A program made the position numbers and the translations under genes. The notes beneath the pieces were generated by a model. The model worked only from the letters and a program-made list of their open reading frames with translations. It was not told the DNA's origin and did no database searches. A stretch of 64,000 bases of DNA from Ridgeia piscesae. Its lineage: Eukaryota > Annelida > Polychaeta > Sabellida > Siboglinidae. This document shows positions 51,701-63,535 of the stretch, piece after piece; positions within the stretch are counted from its first letter, which is position 1, and every line of letters begins with the position of its first letter. The stretch lies in assembly GCA_025642075.2 (NCBI GenBank), contig JAODUO010000478.1:222501-286500 (forward strand), read 5' to 3'.

Positions 51701-54700
51701 AAGATTTAGGTACAAGGCGTGTGCAGTCTAAGCAAACTCTCCAAAGTTCACAGGTTCTATGAACACAATTTTACAAACACTGTGCATGCGTGTGTCAACA
51801 TGTGTGCATGTAAACATGCATGCACTCAACCCTAGACCAAGATATCAGTTCCAATTTGTTAAATCACCAAACAGATTACTTCAGAAGTTAGGCAAGGACT
51901 GAAGAAGACATTTTTAAACACCCTGTCATCAATATCCCTCCCACAGAGGGTAACAGAAGCTTGCAGAAACAGGTTTGTCCTGTTGGGGTTCAGGCAGGGT
52001 ACCAGGAGTATCAGGGTGTCACCTCCCTCCCTGGCACACTGTCATCACCCCAGGGTTGTGGGGGGCACAACAACCCCCTACAACATGTCAACAGGTCTCA
52101 ACTTCTACCAACATTCCAGGAACAAGTACAGACCACAATCGCAACCATACCATACTATCTAATCTGAGGTGAGACTTCCGAGATAACACTATGACCAGAT
52201 ATTATTATTCTGTGAACAAGATTTTACTGTCACAGACAAAACCACAGGCCACCAGACGAGGGGACACTGAAGTAGCCAGCAAGGGGATCACTTTTCAAAG
52301 ACTGCAACTGCAGGAGGGTTCAAACCACAACTTCCCTCAACTAAAAACAAATCATTTCATAGTAAAAAGAAATATTTCCAAGCAGTGTTACAAAAACAAA
52401 TTGTCAGTTGCATCATATAGTATTGTAATTGACACAAATCAGCATCATGGAAGTAACATGGAAAACGCATCCAGAAAAATAGTAACATAAAACATAGTTT
52501 ACACGTTAGAATTACCAAATTTTTATGATTTGAATAGTAATGTCAATGAACCATAAATGCCAAGAACTTACTCCATAGAATGAATGACACTTTTTATGGT
52601 CAATTTGAACCTTGATGAAAAGGAAACGACTGCTAGAATTATTTTGAATATTTACAGTGATGAAGTTCAGCCAATAGATTTTAAATTACCTGGATATTAG
52701 ATAAATTCCTTGCAAACTATGTTTGTTTATTTATTGACAAAACATGTTATTTTTGGTACTTTCTTTCTGTAACTTTGTTTCATTGCTTTCTTATCAACAT
52801 TTCCTCACAACATTACATGACCAGTTTTACTTTATACCTTGCATATTATGATAACAAATGAACAAAGAAATAATCTGCTTTTACTAACGTTATCAGCATG
52901 GAATATGTTCTTCATCATTGTCACCCCAAATAGGCTGACGTTGTCTAAAAAGATAGAAAGGAGATCCCCTCTCACCATCAGCAACAGCAAACATAAACAG
53001 TGTAGTGTGCACATCAGAAATGTCGCAATCTGCAAACACCCTGCTCTTTGAGAATACACTTTTTCCGGGTGCAATAAATCTCACATTACTGATACTGTCA
53101 ACCGGGAAAGAAAGCAGTCATCAGATTCTGTCTCACTGAGCCTCATGACAAGATTAGTCAACACTCAACAGGAAGTCAGCAGTATCATAAGAAAACTGTT
53201 CACCCGTCAATTAAATGTTATTCACTTAAACCAAAAAAGAGTTGATCAAAATTCAGATAAAAATGACTGAACAAATAATAATCTATAAGTCTTCAACATT
53301 TTCAAATAGGTAAAGATGTTTTTTATTTTAAAAAAATTCAATTGTCACAGTAACTTGATATATCTGAGTATTCAAATCACCTCTCAAAAGATTGTTCATA
53401 GCACTTCTCTAATTTAGCAAATATGTAAAGATGTTTTTTATTTAATAAAAAATCAATTGTCCCAGTAACTTGATATGTGTGAGTATTCAAATCACCTCTC
53501 AGCAGTTATTTCAGAGCACTTCTCTAATTTAGCATATATATAATATTTTGAAGGGATACGTTTCCATCCAAGAATTATATACCATCATTCCATATGGAAT
53601 CTAAAAGGAAAAAGTTATAGAGACATATCTACAGGAAACAAAGTTACAGAAAAATACCAGGTTGGGGCTGGGAACACAAAGATACCACATGTTAAGATTG
53701 GTGGAATTGATGACTGGCAGACACACTTAGCTGACAAAACAAAAAACTAAAGCCATCAGGAAAAAAACAGACAGTTTTGCATCAGAATTAAAATGGTGGA
53801 ACATAAAACTTATAGGACATATTATATTACGTAACTCACTGACCAGCCTGACTGACCACTGTGCTGAAGGTCCAGAGATACCAGTGGCTGTCCAGTAACA
53901 GGGAAGTGGACCCAGTCTGTTATATTTACATCTAAATCGGGGATGGACAGAAATAATGACAAGGGACTGGTAAACACCCAGGTTCAACCAGCTGACTTTC
54001 CGCCCCCTAAATCAGCTTCCCCCAGGGCTAATTACCCCCACATGGGTGTAGGGCTGGGGAAGGAGGGAACATTAGCAAATTTAGACAGGCATGCTCTTGA
54101 ATGGATAAGAACATCCAAGGTCCAATCCCACTGGGAAGTGGGGATGATGTAACAGCCCACAAGGGAAAGTGGGATTGGGACATGGTAAACAGGGAAGACA
54201 CAGCCCAAGGCTGAACATACCTGGACTGTGGCAGACACAGGGAAAGGGGTGAATGGGAGAGGTGAGGAAACAGGTTGTTTCGGAAAAGGATGCATGACTA
54301 GGGTATGAGGTGGAAGGGATTCTTGATGACACCCTACCCCCATCTGTTCATCCCTCCTTAACTTTTCCAAGGAGGAAGGAAGGCTACAAGGGATTACAGT
54401 GGATAACGACAGGAAGCTGGACAGAAAGTCCAAGTCTGTAAAACCGTCTGGATGAGCTAAATTGCCAAAGGGAAGATAAACAAGGGAATACTGGAGGAGC
54501 CAAGGGAGTGTGATGGGAACAATTTCCATGGGAAGTCTTGTGGGGGAGGAGGGTGGGAAAGAAAGTTTCAAGAAGACGGTGAGAAGTGGGCTGATCACTT
54601 TGAATGGATGGAAGGGGAAGAGCTACTGATGGCTACATGCCCTCAGAGGGGAGAGCAGAAGGGGAAGACTATGGCAGAGATGGGTGGAGTGGGGAGATAC

Positions 54701-57700
54701 TTGAGGAATTACGATTAGTGTCACAGCATCGTCATGACAACTGTTCCAACACGGAATCAACAGTTTGATGTTTTGTTACATCCCAACTTTAACATCAGCT
54801 GCTCCAAGAATGTGCTTCTTTGTGTGTGACAATTTTTGGACGCATTTAAAAAACACTGCACAATTATTCTTATGAAGAAGTTATAGGCAATCAAATTGAA
54901 AATGTGTGTGATTGGTGAACCCAAGTGTGACATTTCTGCACCATTGACAGCATGACATTATATTGATGGTCTTTTGTCCTATTTCCCCCCTCCACAGAGT
55001 CTGGCAACAATAGCAGTGTGATTCTACCTGCCTATCCCAACTACACACAAACCCCAATCAACAGGGTGTCAACCCACCCGTCTAGCACCTTCCTGTGTGT
55101 AGGAGGGCGTGGGTGAATGGTCATTACTGACCACCAGTTGATCAACACTGGACCCTTGGCAACCACACAACAGCGGCTGTGACGATATCTAACGGTCACT
55201 ATGACGCAAACACACTGGCACGCTGTTTGCGCTACAGCGATATCGAAAAGCTCACGTTATCCAGTGACAATGCAAACACGCTCACAAACAGGTAGCATTA
55301 GCGACAAAGTGTCAGTGAGTAAACCCGACCCTTTCAAGTGGACATCCGACCAGAGGGTTTAGCAAAAGAACGGTCAAACCAGGCTCTCGATAATTTCCGG
55401 TTGTCAGGGTCTCTTTCATTGCGGGATTGTGGTTCTCGTCATCGCTAAACCAACAATATCAGTTCGTAGAAATGTCATGTATCCAAACTATATCGGTCAA
55501 GATCATTGGAAGGTGTTGACAAAGTCAAAATGATGCGCGTGACAAAATGTAAGTGTGTTATTTGCATGCAAAGTCAAAGTCGAGAAGACGCTGGGGTTTG
55601 ATCGCATGTAATCTGCTTAGAACGTGCCGCAGTGGACATAGCAATACTAGACTGTCATCTAATCCGGCCTGGTCATTAATCTTTAAATGGACATTTTCAT
55701 ATGGCGTCATAGAAAAAGGTAACGGTGTATTGTTACGTAGGTTGGTATCAAATCCTATCCTTCGGTTACACTGTCTTTCACCTGAGTTGCCCTTCAACCC
55801 AGGGGAATGTTTTAATGACAAAATAAACTCCAGGAAGTATTCAGCCACGCAACAATTATTACACTTCATTTCAATGTACATCTTAATATACTACATATTC
55901 CATTTTAGGATGCAACCTTTAATAATAACTGTTGACTATTACAAATATGATTAATTGTTAAGAAGAAATGTTTCCACTGACCTGTTAACCTAACACAAAT
56001 AAATCCACTTCACCATGATACAGAAGTTGACATGAATTAATTGTGATGCCCAGAGAGGCCTGCCAGAGAGTTGTTCTAACAACATAAATCTCAGTTACCT
56101 TTCAGTGTCTATGTATGCATTGAGACCCTGCTTTCAGTCCTGTGTTCGCGAGATGACTTTGTTCATTGTCAACAGGTGTCATTCGTGGACCCGAAAAGGT
56201 AACCAGTATTTGTGTTATGTCTATTTCCAATGGCTGCGCGTCTGTTAATTATTATAATGTTAAAGATTGATACTAACCATTTCAGTGTCAAGCTAAACAT
56301 AAAAGGAATGCAGCTTCATTCTATGATGTTCTAGACTTCCTTTCTTTTTGTTTAGTGTGCAAATCATTCATTTATTGGTCAGGTCAATTGTACATAAACC
56401 TGCCTTGTACAGCAAAACATAAAGTCACACAACCAGTACCTAGCTAACCCCATTAAATGTTGTGTTTAAAAAAACAAATGAAAAACCACACAAACTGGCA
56501 AAAATGGGCTGCTGTTGCTTTTACACTACAAGAGCAATACACAGGACTTTATGAAGGACCAAATTGTAACCAGTCACACATGTTTTGGTGGATACGTGGA
56601 TGTTAACTGTTAAGCCAGTTTACAAACTTTCAAATGTGTCTAATGACCTGAAATGGACTACAAACACACATGTGACACCATTTACACTCACTTTTGAGGC
56701 ATAACTGACAAGATCTATGTTTTTTGGAAGACCTGTTTTTTGCTCCTTCATTTTTTTACCCGTCCACCACCCACCCGTCTACCCATATTTCTACCCATCC
56801 ACAACAGTTTTTACCCGTCCAAATGACGGGTGGACAGGTCTTGCATAAAGCTATGGCAATACACTACGTAGTACATAGGAATGCAATAATTGTGCTCAGT
56901 CATTCCTATATAGAAGACAGCCAAGAATGGGTATTATAAAGTTGAGGCGGACTCCTGCCGTTTACGGATATCAACAGATAATTGAAGCATCAAATCCTGA
57001 CTTTGATGTGTCCTTACTTCAAACAACATAAACAAACACCCACAAAAGCTGTGATGTGTCACTTCCTAAGGCCCCACATACTTGCCGCTATTCTCACCAT
57101 ACATAAAGCGTCTTTAAATTAAATAAATCGCAAACAGAATGAGCTGACAACAGCGAGACTATTTCTATGCAACTTACTCCGTTATTTGGCCTCTATGCTC
57201 GGGTCATTAGCGGGTCTCACTATGTGTGAGACTTGTCTAGGCCACTGGACCACCTCAATTATACTCGTAAACATACTTAAGTTGGATATCACACCGGTGG
57301 TAGTCGTTATGATCATTGCACATTCAAACATCACTAGATTGAGTACGAACCTTTCATATGTTCTGTCGAGTGTCGCTCCAAAATTTGATGGTTTACACTA
57401 GATCAGTGTAGATGGGTAAAATGACAAGACATTGGTGGTTTGTGTAAAACCATCATGCTACATCAAGCAAATAACTACGTGATCTAAGTGACCTCATGCG
57501 TAGAAGAATGCCAGGCTGGACAGAAAGGATAGGAAACTTAGGAGTTGTGGTGGTGATGTTGATTGTTAGTGGATTGGGAATGTTTGACATAAGAAACACA
57601 AAGGACAGTGTCGGGATCACTTGTTTTATGGCTGGTTTATTACTGAACCAGTTTGTGGACACCAGTGGGTTAGATGATGAAATCTGAACTACACTAGAAT

Positions 57701-60700
57701 ATGTATACAGACTTGCATACTTATAAAACAATTGTACCACAGACTGTACACGTCAACAGGCTGACTTGTTGAAGAAATTATCAAGACAATACTGCTCATT
57801 ATATGAAAAACGAAATTAAACTTTAATTAAATGTTTTATTACTCAAAATTTTAATCTAATAGGATGACCAGTATTACAAAAGTTAACTAGCTCCTAATTC
57901 ATAATTTAAACTGACACAATATTATGTAATCTATAATAGAGTTGTTTGTCTGACAGGTGACATAATCTGCCACGAATCTATCAATCCTGTGGTGTCCTCA
58001 AACATAAATTATTTCAATGTCATGACCTCACCAGCAGTTGTCCTAAATCCTGGACTTACTTAGTTAGTCTGACTTGGAGATATGACACAATCTGAAATGG
58101 CATCCATAAACCTTAATTTCGCTGTTTGGTTGACAGGTGACATAATCTGTGAACATTTAGAGTGTGTTCTCCAGCCAAGTGTTTGATTGGGGGATTCCCA
58201 TGCCCTGTTAGATTGACAGGTGTCGTAATCTGCAGTCACTTTGGATGAGCAATCATACCAGTGTGTCAGTCTAGCTTCACTGCCAAGAGACTTAACCTGC
58301 AGTGCATCTGTCCTGAGCTGTCCTCAAACCCAAATGTGTCTTGTATGTTGATATAGTATAACAGAATGACATCACAGGGTAAACGCTGGCTGATTTGAGC
58401 ACACGGATGAAATAAAACATCTCCTTCTTTTCTTTACGTCTCTCCAGATGACACTGGATGTCTTCAATTATTCTGTTGCTGATCTTCGCCAACAGTTCTT
58501 AGCAAGGGCTGCTTTCTTTTTTACTAGTGCTTGTCTTATAACTATATTTATGTTTTTTTTAGTATTATAAAAAAATTATCATTTTACTATTTGTGTTGAT
58601 GCTTGTTTAGTTAGCCTTGTTCACCAGTTCTGTGTTAATGACTCAACATGGTTTTAAAATTTAAACTATCATCACTTATTTCTGTCTTGGTTAATGTATT
58701 TAAACTTGGTTTCCGTCAAAAGCCTTCCTGTTAGATCTACAAATTTCTCAGTTGCTTCACAAATGTTACTGGCAGTAGTCACTGTTTATTGCTGGTCTGC
58801 CTTTATTACAGTAACCATACAGAGTAACACTTTGTTGATTACAGAAACCACAGAGTGGATCACTTTGACTGCAGCAGCTGCCTTGCCTCTCCCAGAGGAA
58901 GGGGAAATCATTATGCTATAAAGTGCAAATGAGCTGCCTAAAACAAAGCCTCCTCATCAGCTGGTGCAGGGCAACAAGTCAGGAAGAGGCAATGTTACCA
59001 TTGTGCAAACAGGGATGAAAGGATACAGTACCACTCTTCCCTGTGCACCCTGGGGGGGCAGGAGGATGTTGCTCTCCCACAGAGCTTAAACAGAGTGGGC
59101 TTGAAAGGGGAGGCAGCCCTGTAGCCCTCTAATACAACAACTCTTCCCACCAGCCTGGCCTTTCATTTAGCACAGGGTGGAGTCCGATTTCCCAGGGAAG
59201 TGAACACTGTGACGGGGGAGGATGTTTGGTCAAGCACCAAACAGGGATATGGGGTGTGCCTAATGATCTCTGTGGCTGTAAAAGGTAATTAATGAGGTGG
59301 TTGAAGGAGGCCTAATTGCACAAAGAACAAGAGCCACCTGATGAGTTTGTTTCACTCCAGGAATGTTAACAGCATTTCCCTCCCTCCCTCCCTCACTCCC
59401 AGCTGGGCCTGAGCCACCAGCAATAGGCACAAAACAGAGACATGTACACACTATACAAACAGGATGTGTGCTTAAAGGTGTGTGTCTTCTGCAACATTTT
59501 TTTAAATAAATCAGGTTATATTAAATGAACTGTAAACAATAACACTGGCTGCCCAAATATGTTTTAACATTACATTATGATGACAGTAATCTGTTAAATG
59601 TCAATGCTTATACTCAATTACCATGTTTTATTCAAATATCTTGCTTCTATTATATTGCTTAATGGAAAGGTCGATATTAATAAATTTATACTAAACCGTT
59701 TGATCGAGTACAACACATTGGGCTGTAAATATCCTAGAAACATATGACTACAATTGTCTTACGACTTAAACTATAAAACCAACCACAGCATATCTTAACA
59801 ATAATTATTTCTAGAAGAAAGATGGCTTATGTTAATGGGCAAGGTATATAGAAGTTTGGATATTACCCGAGTTCACATGGAATATATCCCTTTGTAAGGG
59901 ATATCAATTATCCTTTGTCGAACATTCTCTAGCTTGACCTCAATTCAAAACAGCGCAGTTTTGTTTCCACACAAATACCTCCAAAGGATCAACACATATC
60001 TTCAACAAATTTATTGTGGTTGCAGCAACTATAGGAATCAGACTAACATGTTCAAAATTGACAGTTTACCTGGTTTGTTCACAAAAATCTGGTCGGACAA
60101 AGCAATAGTTTCCTTATTCTGGTTAGCAATGCAGCAACGAAAAGGTGTACACTAAAGAATGTTGGTTTGAAACAAGGAAATTAAGGGGTCATCTCAAAAT
60201 AGTTTGATTTTAAATAGTGCTGACATGGACGATCCTCGTCACTCCCTAAAACAATTCCCCGAAGACAATCTGACAAATAACCATTGAGGAAGGGTGAAAA
60301 ACGTGGAAGAAGCCAAACTGGGGGCAAAGGTCAGAATAACCCATGGAAGATGGACCTTCATGTAATGTACTTACCTGGCGACTGGGCAGAAGGAACTTCC
60401 AAAGCAGAGCTTCGACGTAGTAGTTGGTCCCTCCCACAATTACAGGCAGTTTGTCCTCGTCCAGCAGTGTGTCTATCTAGCACTGGTCAAGGACAATTGT
60501 GACTACCACACAAAGAAAATACAAATCTACAAACAGCTATTAGATTTTCCTTGAAGATTCCCCATATACAGAACCAGACATGGGGTCAAATACATTTGAA
60601 AATATTCTATTTAAGTATTTGTAATTGTATGTGACGTTTAGGAACTAAAAGGATTTGTATTTAAAAAAAGGATTTGTATTTAAAAAAAGGATTTGTATTT

Positions 60701-61816
60701 AAATACTTTCCTAAAGTATTTGACATTTTCAAATACTTTCAAATGCTTTTTCAGTATCAACATTTTTGTTTCACGATCACGTCATGCTAGCCAAACTGAT
60801 TACCTTCACTGCAAAGCACTTTACACCAAACAATTGTTTTCAACCTTCAAAATACCCATCGATTGATTGCAACTTTAATGTGTCTTTCACCCAACAGTGC
60901 CAATGACTGAAACACCTGACAGCAGGTGTCCTGACAGTGACCTCAACTTTTGTTTGCTCAGAGCCAGAGGATGGATTAGCACCTGACAGTGACCATAGGC
61001 CAATATCCCCTTTGTTCTTTAGTCAGGCTCCAAGCTGGCACCAGGCTACTCTGGTCTCCAGGCTGTCTTTCAAGTTGAGCTGTCACAATTCCTCACAAGA
61101 TCCTAGCAGTCATTATCATTGTTTCTTTTGGGGGCAACATAGGCATTTTATTATGAACTTTCTGGCTTAACTTAACAAACAACAGATTATGGCCTTAACC
61201 TCTGTGGATAGGGATTTCTAAGTCAGTTGTATATATCCCTAAAATGAAAAGTATTTGAAATATTTTCCGATGTATTTGTATTTAAATACATTTGCACTTA
61301 AACATATTTGTAATTGTATTTGTAGGTATATATATATATAGGTAAAAAAGTAATCATATATCGAGACTTCTAGTTTATAGGCATGATTAGTGTTTTGCAT
61401 TTTAAAGTATTTGACCCCATGTCTGTTAACAGAAGATAATTGCACACCTAGAAAATGTCTGTCGGAAGCATAACTGCAGCATGTGTTGGTCTGTGGTTAA
61501 AGGTGTGGTCGCCCATGAGCTTTTGGGATATATATTTGTTGATCGTGCGGCAGTAGCATCACAGGAAAGTAAATCTTTTCATCCCAACTACACCTTTCAC
61601 ACATCAAGTCACGAGGCAGGGACAATTAAATTTAACTACGGCTTCTACATAATTTCACAACTGGCATGTGGATACGATAGACAGAGCAGTGCGACTGTAC
61701 TCGATCACGGTAGAGTTCTTGCGCAGTGGACTCACAAAGTTGACGAGGTGATGGCGACACAATGCCAGCTCTTCCTTGGTAGGTTTGTTCGTCACAATGT
61801 CCAGGCCTTGATACAA
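36276..61816 (-). CDS. TRIT1: tRNA isopentenyltransferase (tRNA dimethylallyltransferase), exons 2-11
   Basis: The enzyme transfers a dimethylallyl group from DMAPP to A37 of tRNAs reading UNN codons (i6A37), in mitochondria and cytosol. Ten minus-strand exons splice with canonical GT..AG ends into one uninterrupted frame of 567 residues: 61816-61676, 60476-60375, 42121-41763, 41560-41418, 40882-40771, 39803-39685, 38760-38683, 37713-37604, 37332-37218, 36700-36276. Recognisable TRIT1 blocks in order are LYQGLDIVTNK, IVGGTNYYVEALLW, HPSNVRKIARALEVF, HGEEGGGALSGPLRYPNPC, LDERTDRRVDEMIERGLVDE, GIFQTIGFKEFHDYL, KRATRRYARRQVKWITNRFL and a matrin-type C2H2 zinc finger. The human protein is 467 residues; this is longer because of an insert in the 42-kb exon and a polyQ/C-terminal tail. 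Exon 1, with the P-loop and DSMQ, is not found and is probably beyond 64,000. Confidence 0.95.
36541..36605 (-). repeat. CAG/CAA repeat encoding polyQ in TRIT1
   Basis: On the minus strand, mixed CAG and CAA codons give about 16 glutamines with one proline interruption. The mixture of codons makes it less unstable than a pure CAG run. Confidence 0.9.
37218..37332 (-). CDS. TRIT1: TRIT1 exon 10, first half of zinc finger
   Basis: 115 bp: GEESAVDPLRQEENRNVPEY then NVCDVCGGRIFTCLVDWQ. Supplies the two zinc-binding cysteines (CDVC). Acceptor GTGTGCAG, donor CAAG|GTGTGT. Confidence 0.9.
37604..37713 (-). CDS. TRIT1: TRIT1 exon 9
   Basis: 110 bp: RGANVPSVYAVDASNAALWR then DNVHEPAKAIISAYLQ. Acceptor CCCTTCAG, donor CAG|GTAGCG. 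Corresponds to the PPVYGLEVSD...EPAL region in vertebrates. Confidence 0.9.
38334..38384 (+). repeat. (GACA)n microsatellite in TRIT1 intron
   Basis: GACAGACAGACA units with CACAGACA interruptions in the intron between exons 8 and 9; neighbouring DNA is purine-rich (38,120-38,290). Confidence 0.9.
38683..38760 (-). CDS. TRIT1: TRIT1 exon 8
   Basis: 78 bp: GVDNMKRATRRYARRQVKWI then TNRFLK. The TRRYARRQ..W motif is a tRNA-binding family signature. Acceptor TGTCCAG, donor A|GTAGGT. Confidence 0.92.
39685..39803 (-). CDS. TRIT1: TRIT1 exon 7
   Basis: 119 bp: RDADYTLGIFQTIGFKEFHD followed by YLLLSAEEKQTARGRKLLQE. The donor was set at GAAG|GTCAGG rather than the nearby CAG|GTGATG because only this keeps the frame into exon 8 and the human spacing. 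Confidence 0.9.
40771..40882 (-). CDS. TRIT1: TRIT1 exon 6
   Basis: 112 bp encoding VLDERTDRRVDEMIERGLVD and ELSEFHHCYNQQRLGDD. Acceptor TTGTCAG, donor AG|GTAAGT. The R..R.D.M...GL..E signature is the family's helical region. Confidence 0.93.
41418..41560 (-). CDS. TRIT1: TRIT1 exon 5
   Basis: 143 bp, RALEVFDQHGVPMSCLLADQ then HGEEGGGALSGPLRYPNPC and VIWVQCQQQ. Acceptor CCTCACAG, donor G|GTGAGG. Contains the GGG loop and the NPC.. strand conserved in eukaryotic TRIT1. Confidence 0.93.
41763..42121 (-). CDS. TRIT1: TRIT1 exon 4, with lineage-specific insert
   Basis: Acceptor CATTTCAG, 359 bp. The C-terminal end (LWEVDPETASRLHPSNVRKI) aligns with the conserved DPEMAAKLHP region. The N-terminal about 95 residues are hydrophilic, charged and contain a duplicated motif VAPSGEC / VAPPGEC. 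This region is much longer than in vertebrate TRIT1, where it is about 40 residues. Confidence 0.88.
46136..46224 (+). repeat. Minisatellite, unit 19-23 bp
   Basis: About four units of the form CACTTCC(A/G)C(C)GCACTACACAGTG, each containing AGTGCAC or a variant. Confidence 0.75.
53304..53533 (+). repeat. 115-bp tandem duplication
   Basis: Copies 53,304-53,418 and 53,419-53,533 share TAAAGATGTTTTTTATTT, GTAACTTGATAT, GAGTATTCAAATCACCTCTC and AGCACTTCTCTAATTTAGC, with scattered mismatches. Confidence 0.9.
57951..58232 (+). repeat. Degenerate repeat with TGACAGGTGACATAATCTG core
   Basis: The 19-bp core occurs at 57,951, 58,131 and (with two mismatches) 58,214, each preceded by a TGTTTG/GTTAGA-type sequence. 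A partial copy (ATGACACAATCTG) lies at about 58,082. Confidence 0.75.
60375..60476 (-). CDS. TRIT1: TRIT1 exon 3
   Basis: 34 codons: IDTLLDEDKLPVIVGGTNYY then VEALLWKFLLPSRQ. The VGGTNYY motif helps bind the tRNA substrate pocket in this family. Donor CAG|GTAAGT is strong. Joining it after exon 2 gives the same spacing as human TRIT1. Confidence 0.93.
60575..61425 (+). mobile_element. Non-autonomous inverted-repeat element, copy 2, in TRIT1 intron
   Basis: Begins CAGACATGGGGTCAAATACA and ends GTATTTGACCCCATGTCTG, giving perfect inverted repeats of about 18 bp. The core shares GAGCCAGAGGATGGATTAGC, TTTGTTCTTTAGTCAGGCT and GGCAACATAGGCATTTTATT with copy 1 at 12,088. An internal 21-bp unit (AAAAAGGATTTGTATTTA) is repeated three times at about 60,647-60,705. 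It lies in the intron between TRIT1 exons 2 and 3. No transposase. Confidence 0.85.
61676..61816 (-). CDS. TRIT1: TRIT1 exon 2
   Basis: Acceptor TTTTTCAG, 47 codons starting LYQGLDIVTNKPTKEELALC and including CRHHLVNFVSPL, donor ATC|GTATCC. Phase 0 at both ends; the missing preceding residues should be the DSMQ that precedes this point in TRIT1. Confidence 0.92.
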
Positions 61817-63535
61817 CTGAAAAACACAAACGTCATGTAAATCAATATTTTCTTGCATTTTTAATTACATCCCTGACGTGCAAGTACGCAATTTGTTTTA
61901 TAAAAAAACTAGTTTCTAAATTTAATTTTTTTTTCTCTTTATTCCTATATGATATTAGCATGTAAGTTGCTTCTACATTCGGCTACATTCATAATTAGGT
62001 AGTGTGGTCAGTTATCTTTCCAATTCCTTGGCTACTCAAAAAACTTACATTAAAAAACTTTTTTCCAAATGCTCTGTTGGAGTAACTAATGAATCAGAAA
62101 GGTAATGTACCACATTTCCAAAGGTAATATTGGGCTGAATTTGTTGTAGTTGATCAATGTATATTAAACAAGGTGTCATCATTAGATGCACTTAGTAGTG
62201 TTGTATAGTGTGGCAGTGAGCATGCCAAATAACATGTGAATGGAGCAATGTAGTGTTATATTATATAACATGAAGAAACCATGTTACATATTGTTCTATA
62301 TTGCATTTTTAATCTAAACTGCAAAAGAGCAATAGAAACAATAAAGTAACTATTCAGTAGACATCATGCGTATTCCGTGTTGGGACATTAATGATGGATG
62401 GCTGAAAATTTTGAAAGACTAAAAAACATCATGTACATTTTCAAGTCGTTTTGACTGGGTGAGTCGGCTAACTGGAAGAGTCGGGTATGCTGTGTGGCAG
62501 ATGGGGCAATGAGAGTCCGTTCTTTTGTACGATTACACCCTCAGTTCCAGAGTGGTTGATTGGTTGTACTGGTTTTGTCTGTGTCATTGCTTGCTTCAAA
62601 ATTATGAAGCCTGTAAAATTAAAAGGCGTGAGTCCTTACTTTTGGAACACACGATTACAAACACAATTAAAACAGCAAAACGGAATGGATGTCGGGCATT
62701 GTATTTGAAGACGTTTGTCCGATGCATGTGGCCATGATGCTGACTCCGACTTGTGCCCATGGGATGACACTGCTGTGCAGGTCCCAGCAAAAAACAAAAC
62801 CAACTTTGCAGGTTTTCAACATTGCAGCAGATACGTTTCGTCATCACACTAATTGATACTGCGGCTAGAAAGACACATTCAATATTCTAATTAAATTTAC
62901 TGAATATTCTATTCATATTAGAAATGTTCAGGATATTCACTGAGATTCAAGTAAAATTCCAGATTTGACCTATCCTTACCACAAGTACAGCAGTACCCAT
63001 TAAACAAAATTCCCTTCAGCACTACCATCGGTTATGCAGGTGCCATCAGGTGCCAACACTTTTTCGCCCCTCACTCTCTTCCTGGCAAAGTCACACAACC
63101 GTATGAGTGACAGTAACAAAATTTCTGAAAATATCAAGGAAGCCTTCATCCCTCTTGGGCTTAGCGTACGGTTTGTAGACTTCACCTCAGAATTTTTTTA
63201 CCATTATGAACGACCCTTATATTATATATATATATAGTATAATTATATAAACACTGTATATATGTATATATATATATATATATACACACACAGTATAGTT
63301 AAATTATACTGGATTTAAAAGTCAGACAAAATGTTACTTCTTCTACCAGACCCCTACCCTGTCGTAATTATGATAAGAATGAAACGTATGCGGTTACCTT
63401 CCAGTTAACTGGCCAAAATTATTAGGGCCTTTTCAAAACGTTTTTATCACCTTTTTTCGATGTGCATATGTCATTCTACATCACTTCTGGTACAAAGAAG
63501 CCGGATATTATTTCAAGTTTTTTTTGTTTTATATG
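61817..63535. other. Upstream TRIT1 intron or 5' region, no exon found
   Basis: I searched the minus strand here by eye for the P-loop (GATGTGKS-like) and a DSMQ donor and found none. (TA)n tracts lie at about 63,222-63,236 and 63,259-63,282. No other gene is seen. Confidence 0.5.

Larger units (their letters stand above)
42122..60374 (-). other. TRIT1 intron 3, about 18 kb, no nested gene recognised
   Basis: Exon 3 ends and exon 4 begins in phase 0, so no coding exon is missing here. Open frames inside (for example 54,598-54,032 on -) are low-complexity and show no family motif. The intron holds a minisatellite at 46,136, a C homopolymer of about 13 at 49,321, a 115-bp tandem duplication at 53,304 and a degenerate repeat at 57,951. 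AT-rich elsewhere. Confidence 0.7.

Noticed and set aside
54032..54598. 188-codon minus-strand open frame in the TRIT1 intron
   Set aside because: It lies in purine-rich DNA, is dominated by Pro/Ser/Leu, overlaps other frames and shows no family motif or splice context.
57453..57740. Overlapping frames on both strands with hydrophobic segments
   Set aside because: Both short, no family motif, inside the TRIT1 intron; likely chance.
62602..63185. Minus-strand frames as candidate TRIT1 exon 1
   Set aside because: None contains a P-loop or DSMQ before a donor site; exon 1 is more likely outside the window.
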